Part shown: positions 1 through 8,299 of the stretch, piece after piece | Numbering within the stretch: position 1 is the stretch's first letter | How the letters are laid out: every line of letters starts with the position of its first letter | DNA from: Xanthomonas prunicola | Lineage (GTDB): Bacteria > Pseudomonadota > Gammaproteobacteria > Xanthomonadales > Xanthomonadaceae | Assembly: GCF_002846205.1 (NCBI RefSeq) | Contig: NZ_PHKV01000004.1 | Coordinates: 406,074-470,073 of the forward strand | DNA: 64,000 nt | Direction: 5' to 3' | Program-made: the position numbers and the translations under genes | The notes under the pieces: model-generated | Told to the model about the DNA's origin: nothing | Seen by the model: the letters and a program-made list of their open reading frames with translations, nothing else | Databases searched by the model: none

Positions 1-476
1 GGATGGCGCTGATTCCGCTGGCATTTGTGTTCGATGCGCTGGACGGGCACGTGGCGCGCTGGCGCAAGGCGTCGTCCACCTTGGGCCGCGAGCTGGATTC
101 GCTGGCGGATGTGATTTCTTTTGGCGTGGCGCCGGCGGCTCTGGGGTATGCCTGCGGCATGCGCGGCGGCTGGGACTGGCTGGTGCTGAGCTATTTCGTC
201 TGCTGCGGCGTGAGCCGGCTGGCGCGCTACAACGTGACGGCCGAAGCGATCGCCGGCGAGGCCGACAAGGTGCCGTATTTCGAAGGCACGCCCATTCCCA
301 CCAGCCTGCTGCTGGTGATCCTGCTCGCGGTCGCCGCCAGCAGTGGCCATCTCGGCGAGACTTTGTGGTGGGGCCAGTGGCAGCTGGGTCCGTGGCAGTT
401 CCACCCGCTGGTGCTGCTGTTTGCGGTGTCCGGCTCGCTGATGATCAGCAAGACGCTGCGAATCCCCAAACCTTGA
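1..476 (+). CDS. pssA: CDP-diacylglycerol--serine O-phosphatidyltransferase (5' end outside window)
   Basis: Makes phosphatidylserine from CDP-diacylglycerol and serine at the inner membrane, the first step towards phosphatidylethanolamine. The visible part opens with the CDP-alcohol phosphotransferase motif: FDALDGHVAR, then GRELDSLAD, which matches DG-x2-AR-x8-G-x3-D-x3-D. Hydrophobic membrane segments follow. The ATG at position 3 cannot be the true start because it lies directly before the catalytic motif; the N-terminal part, including the first membrane segments, is upstream of the window. The gene ends with a TGA at 474-476. Family assignment is firm. The choice of PssA over PgsA rests on overall character and on the presence of a separate pgsA at 58091. 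Confidence 0.85.
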   Translation, partial: MALIPLAFVFDALDGHVARWRKASSTLGRELDSLADVISFGVAPAALGYACGMRGGWDWLVLSYFVCCGVSRLARYNVTAEAIAGEADKVPYFEGTPIPTSLLLVILLAVAASSGHLGETLWWGQWQLGPWQFHPLVLLFAVSGSLMISKTLRIPKP

Positions 477-531
477 GCGGCACGCTGGTACGCACGCGGT
501 AGGATGGCTCGGTGAACGGTCACGGGACGGA

Positions 532-1758
532 ATGATGGCAAGCAGCGGTTCGGACAACGGCAACTTCGACGACAAGGCGCGCCAATACTGGGCTGCCTGG
601 GGAGATGCCATGCGCCACGGCCAGGCCGGCGCCGCTGCGCAACAACCGCCGCCTGCGTCCGGTGGCGACGCCCCCCAGGATTGGCGCAAGGCGGTGGATT
701 GGTGGTCGCAGTTGCTGCCCACCCAGGCCGCACCGCAGGCGCAGGAGGCGATCAATCGCTTCCGTACCCAGGCCGGTGATTGGTTCGGCACCATGCAACA
801 AGTGGCCGCGCAGTTTGCCGGGCGCGACACGTCGGCCAATGAAGTGGCTGATGCCTGGCGCCAAGCCGTACAAGGGCAGGGCGAACAGCTGATGCAGTGG
901 ACGCTGGGCTCGCTGCGCGGCGGCAGCCCGGGCGGGTTCGACCCGTGGCTGCAGGAAGCGGCGCAGACACTGCAAAAATGGCGGGAGGAAAACGCGCCGT
1001 GGCTGGACATGCCGGCGTTTGGTTTGAACCGCAATCACCAGTCGCGCCTGCAGAAATTGGCCCGCGCGCAGCAGGATTTCCAGGCCCAATCGGAAGCCTA
1101 CGGCGAGCAACTCAAGGCGGCGATCGAGCAGGCGTTTGCGCGTTTTGCGTCCAAACTGAGCGAGCACGAAAGTAGCGGCAGCCAGTTGACCAGCGCCCGC
1201 GCCTTGTTCGATCTGTGGATCGAAGCGGCCGAGGAATCCTATGCCGACATCGCCTTGTCGGATCACTTTCGCGAGGTGTACGGCGGCTTCGCCAATGCGC
1301 ACATGCGCCTGCGCGCTGCGCTACAGGAAGAGATCGAGCAACTTAGCGAACGCATCGGCATGCCGACACGCTCCGAGATGGACGCCGCGCACCGCCGCAT
1401 CGCCGAACTGGAACGCTTGGTCAGGAGGATGTTACGCGCCGCAGCGTCACCGCCGAGCAAGCCCACGGCGGCGCCCGAATCTGATCCGGTCGCGCCGGCC
1501 GCAGGCAAGCGAGCAGCGGCCGCCAAGCCGAGCGGTGCAGCCCTGCCGCCCACGGCAGCGCGGGCGGTGAAGCAGGGTGCATCGAGGAAGGCGTCCGTCA
1601 AAAAGTCTGCGGGCCCAACGACGGCGGCTAAAAAGACCTCGGCCAGCACTAAGCCGGCGAAAAAGACGCCGGCTAAAAAGGGCACTGGCGCGAAACCCTC
1701 GGCCAAGCCTGCGGCTGGCAAACCCACCGCACGCAAGCCACGTGGAGCGCAGGCATGA
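532..1758 (+). CDS. phaE: class III poly(3-hydroxyalkanoate) synthase subunit PhaE
   Basis: Non-catalytic partner of PhaC in the class III polyhydroxyalkanoate synthase, acting at the surface of storage granules. The protein has 408 residues. The first 300 or so are rich in Trp, Gln and Ala, with long amphipathic helices, as in PhaE proteins. The last 100 residues are unlike a typical PhaE: an Ala/Lys/Pro-rich, strongly basic tail with repeated AKK and KPA steps, resembling histone H1-like or PhaM-like DNA-binding tails. Two ATGs lie in tandem at 532 and 535, preceded by a purine-rich GGGACGG. Its stop overlaps the phaC start by 4 bp (ATGA), so the two are probably translated together. Identity is inferred from the protein type and the adjacent phaC. 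Confidence 0.8.
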   Translation: MMASSGSDNGNFDDKARQYWAAWGDAMRHGQAGAAAQQPPPASGGDAPQDWRKAVDWWSQLLPTQAAPQAQEAINRFRTQAGDWFGTMQQVAAQFAGRDTSANEVADAWRQAVQGQGEQLMQWTLGSLRGGSPGGFDPWLQEAAQTLQKWREENAPWLDMPAFGLNRNHQSRLQKLARAQQDFQAQSEAYGEQLKAAIEQAFARFASKLSEHESSGSQLTSARALFDLWIEAAEESYADIALSDHFREVYGGFANAHMRLRAALQEEIEQLSERIGMPTRSEMDAAHRRIAELERLVRRMLRAAASPPSKPTAAPESDPVAPAAGKRAAAAKPSGAALPPTAARAVKQGASRKASVKKSAGPTTAAKKTSASTKPAKKTPAKKGTGAKPSAKPAAGKPTARKPRGAQA

Positions 1759-2831
1759 AAGGCCCGTTGGGATTCAGTGCCGAAGACCTGATGCAGGAAA
1801 CCCTGTCGATGCAACGCAAGTTGCGCGAAGGGCTCAAGCTGCTGCCGGGCGTGGACGACGTGGATTACGGCGTCACCGAGCGCGAAGAAATCTGGCGCGA
1901 CGGCAAGGTGGTGCTGTATCGCTTCATCGGCGAGCAGGCGCCGGTGGCCAAGACGCCGCTGCTAATCGTCTATGCGCTGGTGAATCGCCCGTACATGGTC
2001 GATCTGCAGGCGGATCGCTCGCTGGTGAAGGGGCTGCTGAGTCACGGCCAGGACGTCTACGTACTGGACTGGGGCTACCCGGATCGCTCCGAGCGTTACC
2101 TCACGCTGGAAGATTATTTGCTGCGCTACATCGATGGTGCAGTGGATCACTTGCGCGCGCAGTCCGGGCTGGAGGCGGTCGATGTGCTCGGCATCTGTCA
2201 GGGCGGCACGTTCTCGTTGTGCTACGCGGCGCTACAACGCGACAAGGTACGCAACCTGATCACGATGGTGACGCCGGTGGATTTCCACACCCCCGACAAC
2301 ATGCTGTCCAACTGGGCGCGCATGGTCGATGTGGATTTGTTCGTGGACACGATGGGTAACGTGCCGGCGGATCTGATGAACGCCAGTTACCTGATGCTCA
2401 AGCCGTTCCGGCTCAATCTGCAGAAATACGTGGGTTTGCTCGACATCCTCGACGACAAGCAGGCGCTGGAAGATTTTCTACGCATGGAAAAGTGGATCTT
2501 CGATTCGCCCGATCTGGCGGGCGAAGCCTTCCGCGAATTCGTCACGTTGTTCTACCAGCGCAATGGGCTGGTCACCGGACAAGTAAGGATCGGCGGGCAG
2601 GCGGTCGATCTGCAGGCGCTCGATATGCCGGTACTGAATATCTACGCCGAACACGACCACCTGGTGCCGCCGGATGCCTCGCGCGCACTGCGTGGGCTGG
2701 TCGGAAGCGACGATTACAGCGAACTCAGCTTCCGCGGTGGGCATATCGGGATCTACGTCTCCGGACGTGCCCAGCGCGAGGTGCCGGTGGCGATCCATCG
2801 CTGGTTGCAGGAACGCGGCGGCAATGCCTGA
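1755..2831 (+). CDS. phaC: class III poly(3-hydroxyalkanoate) synthase catalytic subunit PhaC
   Basis: Polymerises (R)-3-hydroxyacyl-CoA into polyhydroxyalkanoate with release of CoA. The 358 residues fit class III PhaC (about 355) rather than the 560-600 of class I/II. It is an alpha/beta hydrolase with the lipase-like box GICQGG, placing the nucleophile at Cys148. The rest of the triad is Asp301 in AEHDHLVPP and His330 in GGHIG. The start ATG overlaps the phaE stop. Class III enzymes need PhaE for activity, which fits the gene pair. No phaA, phaB or phasin gene is next to it, so monomer supply must come from elsewhere. Confidence 0.93.
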   Translation: MKGPLGFSAEDLMQETLSMQRKLREGLKLLPGVDDVDYGVTEREEIWRDGKVVLYRFIGEQAPVAKTPLLIVYALVNRPYMVDLQADRSLVKGLLSHGQDVYVLDWGYPDRSERYLTLEDYLLRYIDGAVDHLRAQSGLEAVDVLGICQGGTFSLCYAALQRDKVRNLITMVTPVDFHTPDNMLSNWARMVDVDLFVDTMGNVPADLMNASYLMLKPFRLNLQKYVGLLDILDDKQALEDFLRMEKWIFDSPDLAGEAFREFVTLFYQRNGLVTGQVRIGGQAVDLQALDMPVLNIYAEHDHLVPPDASRALRGLVGSDDYSELSFRGGHIGIYVSGRAQREVPVAIHRWLQERGGNA

Positions 2832-2945
2832 CATCGCGGCCTGCCGCACGCGCGGGTGACGCTGCGCTGAGCAGGCTGTGCAGCCGTCACGATGTGCTCC
2901 CGTCGCGCTTTTTAGACTGTTGGCTACGTTTGCAGGAGTCTTGCC

Positions 2946-3143
2946 ATGTCCACTACCACGCTGTCCCGCTCCCTGAATGACCGCATGATCGCCGGTGTCG
3001 TTGGCGGCATCGCGCATCGGTTTGGCTGGAGCTCCACGCTGCTGCGCGTATTGTTCGTGATCGTGTCGATTGCCTCGGCCGCATTTCCCGGCATCCTGGT
3101 CTATCTGATTCTGTGGCTGCTGATTCCCAACCAGGCCGACTGA
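2946..3143 (+). CDS. small PspC-domain membrane protein
   Basis: A 65-residue protein consisting almost entirely of a PspC domain: RSLNDRMIAGVVGGIAHRFG followed by one hydrophobic segment ending in LILWLLIPNQ. PspC proteins take part in the phage-shock envelope stress response in enterobacteria, but stand-alone PspC domains like this one are common and mostly uncharacterised. A good ribosome site (CAGGAG) lies 9 bases before the ATG. No pspA or pspB is nearby, so a role in a Psp system is not shown. The next gene may overlap its 3' end, depending on start choice. Confidence 0.85.
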   Translation: MSTTTLSRSLNDRMIAGVVGGIAHRFGWSSTLLRVLFVIVSIASAAFPGILVYLILWLLIPNQAD

Positions 3144-3157
3144 ATCCGGCAACGCGC

Positions 3158-3628
3158 GTGCGGCTTGCACTGCAGGCGCTGGGCGCGTTATGGACGCTGC
3201 CCAATACCTTGCTCGGGCTGGCGATCGGCGCTGCCGGGTGTTGCTTTGGCGCACACGCACTCTGGTCCGCACGGGAACATGCGGTGGTCTTCCATGCCTG
3301 GCCATGGGGGCCGGGCGGGGCGATGACGTTGGGCAACGTGATCCTGCTGAAGGGTGCGTCGCTCGACCTGCAGTGCAGTACCTACGCGCACGCTGCGGGC
3401 CGTTGCGAGCATCCTCCGGTGCGCCTGGGCGACCACGAGCGCGCGCATGTGTATCAATACATGCTGCTGGGACCGCTGTTTTTGCCGGTCTACCTGTTGT
3501 GCGGCGGCATCCATGTACGCAACCCGCTGGAGCGGGCCGCCGATAGGTACGCGATGCATGGCCACGGCTGGTGGCCTTGGTGGTTTCAACCCAAACGCGA
3601 GAAGCCGAACACGTCGGATAACGGGTGA
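3158..3628 (+). CDS. membrane-associated HERxH-motif protein, possible zinc peptidase
   Basis: An uncharacterised protein of 156 residues if read from GTG 3158. An upstream ATG at 3113 would give 171 residues but overlap the PspC gene by 31 bp. It has a hydrophobic N-terminal segment (TLPNTLLGLAIGAAGCCFGA), then MTLGNVILL, then DHERAHVYQ followed by a second hydrophobic stretch (LLGPLFLPVYLL), and finally NPLERAADRYA. HERAH fits the HExxH zinc-binding pattern and the later ERAAD could supply the third ligand, as in gluzincin peptidases. I recall a widespread unnamed proteobacterial family with the same HERxHVxQYxxxGPxFxPxYL layout. Activity is inference only. Its 3' end overlaps the converging oxidoreductase gene by 43 bp. 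Confidence 0.7.
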   Translation: MRLALQALGALWTLPNTLLGLAIGAAGCCFGAHALWSAREHAVVFHAWPWGPGGAMTLGNVILLKGASLDLQCSTYAHAAGRCEHPPVRLGDHERAHVYQYMLLGPLFLPVYLLCGGIHVRNPLERAADRYAMHGHGWWPWWFQPKREKPNTSDNG

Positions 3629-4797
3629 GGCCTGCCCTCCAGTTGGGCGCGTAATAAGCCCGCGCCAATCGCGCTGTAGGTAATGCCGTTGCCGCCATAC
3701 GCCATCGCGAACGACACGCGTGGCCCCAGTTCGGCGTGCGGCCCGAAGAACGGCAACCCGTCGGCAGTTTCGGCGAAGGTGCCAGCCCATGCGAACGCCG
3801 GGCGCAGGCGTATATCCGGCATGGTCTTGGCAATGTTCTTCAGCAACGTCTTGAGCTTGTTCTGCACCCGCGCATCGCGGCGCGTGGGGATGTCGATATT
3901 GTCGTCTTCGCCACCGGCGACCACGCGCCCATCCGGGGTGCTGCGGACGTACAAATATGGGCGCGCGGTCTCCCACATCATGGTGTGCTTGAGCGCACCC
4001 ATCTCGTCATCGTGCAAGGGGTCGGTGACGAAGGCGTAGCTGCTGCGGTTACGCGCCACCGGCTGCGAGAGCCAGCGCTGGTTGGCATAGCCGGCCGCCA
4101 GGATCACGTTACGCGCACGCACGCTGACGCCCTCTGCTGTGCGCAGTTGGACATGCTGGTCGTGCGGGTCGATCGCGACAATGGTGGTGCGGTCGTAGAT
4201 GCGCGCGCCGTACTGCTCGCACTCGCCAAACAGGCGATAGCAGAGGCGGTAAGGGTCCACGCTGGCGGCCAGGCGGCTCAGAATCGCGCCGTCCGAATGC
4301 ACGCCGTAGTTGTGCCAGAGCGGCTCGCGTCCGATCCATTCCACCGGCAGTTTGTGCTCCATGCGGGTCTCCAGCTCGCTGCGCAGGTCTTTTACATCAC
4401 GCGAGCGGCTGGCGTAGTACAGGCTGTCCTGGCGTGTGAAGTCGGTACCGCCCAAGGTATTGCACAGGCCCTGCAGATCGAGAATGGCTTGTGCGCACGC
4501 GCCATAGGCCAGCGCCGCTGCCTGCATACCGTGCTGTTTGGCCAGTTCGATCATCGGCGTATCGATTTCGTACTGCAGCAAGGCGGTGCTGGCCGAGGTG
4601 CTGCCCCAGCCGATGTCGCGCTGTTCGATCACGACCACTGCGTGTCCGTGGCGCAGCAATTCGTGCGCAAGCAGCGCGGCGGTGACGCCGCCACCGACGA
4701 TGGCGATCTCGCATTGGGTGTCTTGCTCCAGGCGCGGGTAAGCGCGCATTAATCCATTGCGGATCGACCAGAACGGGTAGCCACTTTTGAGGTCCAT
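3586..4797 (-). CDS. DadA/PuuB-type FAD-dependent oxidoreductase
   Basis: A flavoprotein of the D-amino-acid oxidase fold. The Rossmann motif IVGGGVTAALLAHELLRHG begins about 35 residues into the protein, followed by an acidic residue (VVVIEQ) for the ribose of FAD. A second FAD-contacting stretch near the C-terminus is AMAYGGNGITYSAIGAGLL. I chose ATG 4797 (MDLKSGYPFW) because it puts the nucleotide-binding motif at a normal distance; the longer reading to 4896 adds 33 residues without family character. The closest described relatives are gamma-glutamylputrescine oxidases and similar amine oxidases, but no polyamine genes are adjacent and the substrate cannot be read from the sequence. It is a single gene converging on the HERxH gene. 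Confidence 0.85.
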   Translation of the reverse strand: MDLKSGYPFWSIRNGLMRAYPRLEQDTQCEIAIVGGGVTAALLAHELLRHGHAVVVIEQRDIGWGSTSASTALLQYEIDTPMIELAKQHGMQAAALAYGACAQAILDLQGLCNTLGGTDFTRQDSLYYASRSRDVKDLRSELETRMEHKLPVEWIGREPLWHNYGVHSDGAILSRLAASVDPYRLCYRLFGECEQYGARIYDRTTIVAIDPHDQHVQLRTAEGVSVRARNVILAAGYANQRWLSQPVARNRSSYAFVTDPLHDDEMGALKHTMMWETARPYLYVRSTPDGRVVAGGEDDNIDIPTRRDARVQNKLKTLLKNIAKTMPDIRLRPAFAWAGTFAETADGLPFFGPHAELGPRVSFAMAYGGNGITYSAIGAGLLRAQLEGRPHPLSDVFGFSRLG

Positions 4798-4987
4798 GCG
4801 GTGGTGTATAGAGAGCGGGCGGATCGCGATTGACAGCCAAGTGGGGTGAAGCGGCCGTGAGGCGGGCCCCGTCTTGCCGCCGTCACCAAACCGCAAACAG
4901 CCGGCGTTAACGTGCGTGGAAAGCTCCTCACGGCGTGCTGGTTATCCTTGCGCCACAACGCAGCAACAGCAGCAAAAGGGTGTGGGT

Positions 4988-5215
4988 ATGTCGATTGTCC
5001 TGTACGTCGGTGGCAGCAAAGATGGCGACAAGGGCGTGGTGCCTTACGGCTTCAGCAAGTCGCGTGCGATGACCGACGCTGGTCCTGAGGTGTATGTCGA
5101 GCGCATGGTGCCGCTGAAGGACGTAGGCAAGGTCCGTGTGATGGCGCTGGAATCGCTGCACGAAAGCATTCTGGTCGAACGCGCCGCTACCCACTACGCG
5201 CGTCACGTCAGCTGA
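4988..5215 (+). CDS. conserved small hypothetical protein
   Basis: Seventy-five residues beginning MSIVLYVGGSKDGDKG, with no signal peptide or membrane segment. The central region GPEVYVERMVPLKDVGKVRVM is predicted to be mainly beta strand and the C-terminus is helical. I do not recognise the family. Codon use matches the neighbours and the region upstream (4800-4987) carries no other coding signal, so a small cytoplasmic protein is likely. The reading frame is open back to 4874, but the upstream part has low-complexity CAGCAACAGCAGC sequence and looks non-coding. Confidence 0.65.
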   Translation: MSIVLYVGGSKDGDKGVVPYGFSKSRAMTDAGPEVYVERMVPLKDVGKVRVMALESLHESILVERAATHYARHVS

Positions 5216-5318
5216 GCGCGGCGGCATAGGGTTATGACGGCGCTGTCAACGGGTTTCCGTAGCGGGCCTGCACTGCGAAAATGCTTTTTTTCAGTGAAGC
5301 GGTTCACGCCGCGCCGTC

Positions 5319-7679
5319 ATGCACGATAGCCAGCTTGCCCAGCAGATTGCTCGCACCATCGCCGACGAGATCGGTGCCCAACCCGCCCAGGCGCGCGCCG
5401 CCATTGCCCTGCTCGATGAGGGCGCGAGCGTTCCGTTCATTGCCCGCTATCGCAAGGAAGTCACCGGCGGCCTTGACGATACCCAGTTGCGCAACCTGGA
5501 AACGCGCCTGACCTACCTACGCGAGCTGGAAGAACGCCGCGCGGCGATCCTGTCCAGCATTGGGGAGCAGGGCAAGCTCAGCGACGAATTGCGCGACGAG
5601 ATCATGGCGGCCGACAGCAAGTCGCGGCTGGAAGATCTGTACTTGCCCTACAAGCCCAAGCGGCGCACGCGTGCCCAGATTGCGCGCGAAGCCGGTCTGG
5701 AGCCGCTGGCCGACGGCTTGCTGGCCGACCCGAACCAGGCGCCGGAAGTCGCTGCTGCGTCGTACATCGACGCAGAGAAGGGCGTGGCCGATATCAAGGC
5801 AGCGCTGGAAGGCGCGCGCGCCATCCTGATGGAGCGCTGGGGCGAAGATGCCGCGCTGGTGGGTGAGCTGCGCAGCTGGTTGAACGACAACGGCGTGATC
5901 CGCGCGCGCGTGGCCGAGGGCAAGGAAGAGGCCGGTGCCAAATACCGCGACTACTTCGATCACGCCGAAACGCTGGCGAAGATTCCGTCGCACCGCTTAT
6001 TGGCGCTGTTTCGCGCGCGACGCGAGGAAATCCTGTACCTGGATCTGGACCCGGGCAGCGATGCCGAGGCCGGACATCAATATGCCGAAGGGCGCGTGGC
6101 GCGCAATGCCGGCATTTCTAATGAAGGACGCCCGGCCGATCGCTGGTTGCTGGATGCCTGCCGGCTGACCTGGCGCGCCAAGCTGCACATGCACCTGCTG
6201 CTGGACCTGTTCAACCAGGCGCGCGAAAAGGCAGAAGCCGAAGCGATTGCGGTGTTCGGCGACAACCTCAAGGACCTGATGCTGGCGGCGCCCGCCGGCC
6301 CACGCGTCGTGCTGGGGCTGGATCCGGGCATCCGTACCGGTTGCAAGATCGCTGTGGTCGATGCCACCGGCAAGCTGGTGGCCACCGAAACGATTTATCC
6401 GCACGAGCCTAAGCGGCAGTGGGATCAGTCGCTGCAGACGATCAAAAAGTTGTGCATGCAGCACAACGTGGAGCTGATCGCGATCGGCAACGGGACAGCC
6501 AGCCGCGAGACCGACAAGCTGGCCGGCGAGGCGATTGCGCTGTGCGGCGCGGCCAAGCTGCAGAAGGTCGTGGTCAGCGAAGCGGGCGCATCGGTGTATT
6601 CGGCGTCCGAGTTCGCAGCCAAGGAGTTTCCGAATCTGGACGTATCGCTGCGTGGTGCCGTGTCGATCGCGCGTCGTCTGCAGGATCCGTTGGCAGAGCT
6701 GGTCAAAATCGAGCCGAAGGCAATTGGCGTGGGCCAATACCAGCACGATGTGGATCAATATCGTTTGGCCAAGGCGCTGGAAGCGCGCGTGGAAGACTGC
6801 GTCAACGCGGTCGGTGTGTACGTCAATACCGCCTCGGCGGCGCTGTTGTCGCGCGTGTCCGGCCTGTCCGGCACGGTGGCGGAGAATATCGTGCGCCATC
6901 GCGACGACAACGGCCCGTTCAAGCGCCGCAAGGACCTGCTGAAGGTGCCGCGCCTGGGCGACAAGACCTTCGAACAATGCGCGGGGTTCTTGCGCATTGC
7001 CGATGGTGAAGAGCCGCTGGACGTGTCGGCGGTGCATCCGGAGGCGTATCCGGTGGTCGAGCGCATTGTCAGCAGCACCGGCAAGCCGATCAAGGCATTG
7101 CTGGGCGATGGCAGTTTTTTGCGTGGCCTGAAGCCGGAGATGTTCACCGACGAACAATTCGGGGTGCCGACCGTGCGCGACATCCTCAAGGAGCTGGAAA
7201 AACCCGGCCGCGATCCGCGTCCCGAATTCAAGGCAGCGCAGTTCGCCGAAGGCATTGAGGACATCAAGCACCTCAAGCCAGGCATGGTGCTCGAAGGGGT
7301 GGTCAGCAACGTGGCCGCGTTCGGTGCATTCGTCGATATCGGCGTGCACCAGGATGGCTTGGTGCATATCTCGGCGTTGTCGGAGACCTTCGTCAAGGAC
7401 CCGCGCGATGTGGTCAAGGCCGGCGACATCGTCAAGGTCAAGGTGCTGGAAGTCGATGTGGCACGCAAGCGCATCGCGCTGACCTGCCGTTTGTCCGATA
7501 CGCCGCCACCGGCGGATGGCTCAGCGCAACCGCGCCAGGCGCGCGGCCCCGGTCCTGGGCAGGGCCGGCGCGACGGTGGTGGGCGCGGTCAGGCGCAAGC
7601 CAACAGTCAACCGCGGATCACCGCGCCGCCGGCCGACAATGCGCTGGCAGCTGCATTTGCACGTGCTAAGCGTCGTTAA
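5319..7679 (+). CDS. tex: RNA-binding transcription accessory protein Tex
   Basis: A 786-residue Tex protein, a cytoplasmic nucleic-acid-binding factor related to eukaryotic Spt6. In order: an N-terminal helical Tex domain; a YqgF/RuvC-like fold near residue 330 ([19 protein letters not shown]); helix-hairpin-helix segments around 500-560 ([20 protein letters not shown]); and an S1 RNA-binding domain around 655-725 ([20 protein letters not shown]). The last 60 residues form a flexible Gly/Arg/Gln-rich tail, common in this genus. Tex is known to affect toxin-gene transcription in Bordetella and virulence in other pathogens. It appears monocistronic. The ATG at 5319 opens directly into the conserved N-terminus. 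Confidence 0.97.
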   Translation: MHDSQLAQQIARTIADEIGAQPAQARAAIALLDEGASVPFIARYRKEVTGGLDDTQLRNLETRLTYLRELEERRAAILSSIGEQGKLSDELRDEIMAADSKSRLEDLYLPYKPKRRTRAQIAREAGLEPLADGLLADPNQAPEVAAASYIDAEKGVADIKAALEGARAILMERWGEDAALVGELRSWLNDNGVIRARVAEGKEEAGAKYRDYFDHAETLAKIPSHRLLALFRARREEILYLDLDPGSDAEAGHQYAEGRVARNAGISNEGRPADRWLLDACRLTWRAKLHMHLLLDLFNQAREKAEAEAIAVFGDNLKDLMLAAPAGPRVVLGLDPGIRTGCKIAVVDATGKLVATETIYPHEPKRQWDQSLQTIKKLCMQHNVELIAIGNGTASRETDKLAGEAIALCGAAKLQKVVVSEAGASVYSASEFAAKEFPNLDVSLRGAVSIARRLQDPLAELVKIEPKAIGVGQYQHDVDQYRLAKALEARVEDCVNAVGVYVNTASAALLSRVSGLSGTVAENIVRHRDDNGPFKRRKDLLKVPRLGDKTFEQCAGFLRIADGEEPLDVSAVHPEAYPVVERIVSSTGKPIKALLGDGSFLRGLKPEMFTDEQFGVPTVRDILKELEKPGRDPRPEFKAAQFAEGIEDIKHLKPGMVLEGVVSNVAAFGAFVDIGVHQDGLVHISALSETFVKDPRDVVKAGDIVKVKVLEVDVARKRIALTCRLSDTPPPADGSAQPRQARGPGPGQGRRDGGGRGQAQANSQPRITAPPADNALAAAFARAKRR

Positions 7680-8299
7680 GTCGTGCGTTTGATTGTTCGG
7701 TTGATCGGCGTGGCATGGATCTGACGTCGCAATGGTCTGGTCTGCGGTTGGGCTTGGATGTCTTAGCCGCAGATCATGACGCCATAGGTGGCGGGCACCT
7801 CTGGTTGGTTTCTTTGGTAACTGGCATGCCGCCAGAAGCTTCGAGTGATCTGCGACGTCGCTGCAGGGCGCTTGCCCGCCCACCCGTGGGGCACGCTGCA
7901 AGTACGTCCATGTAAGCGCTTACACAGCATCCATGCTACGTAAGGTCCCGCCACGGTAGGCGGACAAGGTCCAGTCAGGCCTGGTCGGTACGCAGCGTTT
8001 TCAACAAAGCGACCGCCAAGTTGCGCGACGCGGTGTCCTTATTCTTCAAGAAAGCAACTCGCCAGACTTTTCAGTGCCGTCGCCTGTGATTGCACCGGTG
8101 CAGCTCGGCTTGGTCAATTTTGACGATCAGTGACAAGGTGATTTGCGCAGTCTTATCCGCGTGCAGCGAGGGCAGCGCGCCCTCGACGAACTAAGCGTTC
8201 CACCCTCTCTGCACCGTAGCAAGAAAAAGCGCTCGGTGCGGGCAGGCTTCCTCAGTATGCCGATCAGTGACCAAGTCATCGACCAGGCACGCTCCAGCG
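7680..8299. other. intergenic region without a convincing gene
   Basis: About 620 bp between tex and the convergent sensor kinase gene. Short open frames here have no family character and irregular codon use. The only structure I see is a hairpin at 8167-8185 (CGAGGGC, loop AGCGC, GCCCTCG). It lies downstream of the kinase gene on the minus strand but has no T run, so it is at best a weak transcription end. The segment 7890-7945 contains ATGTAAGCGCTTACA, a partial dyad. Confidence 0.5.

Noticed and set aside
2478..3833. 451-residue open frame on the minus strand across phaC, pspC and the HERxH gene.
   Set aside because: It is a shadow of three supported plus-strand genes; no family character in its translation.
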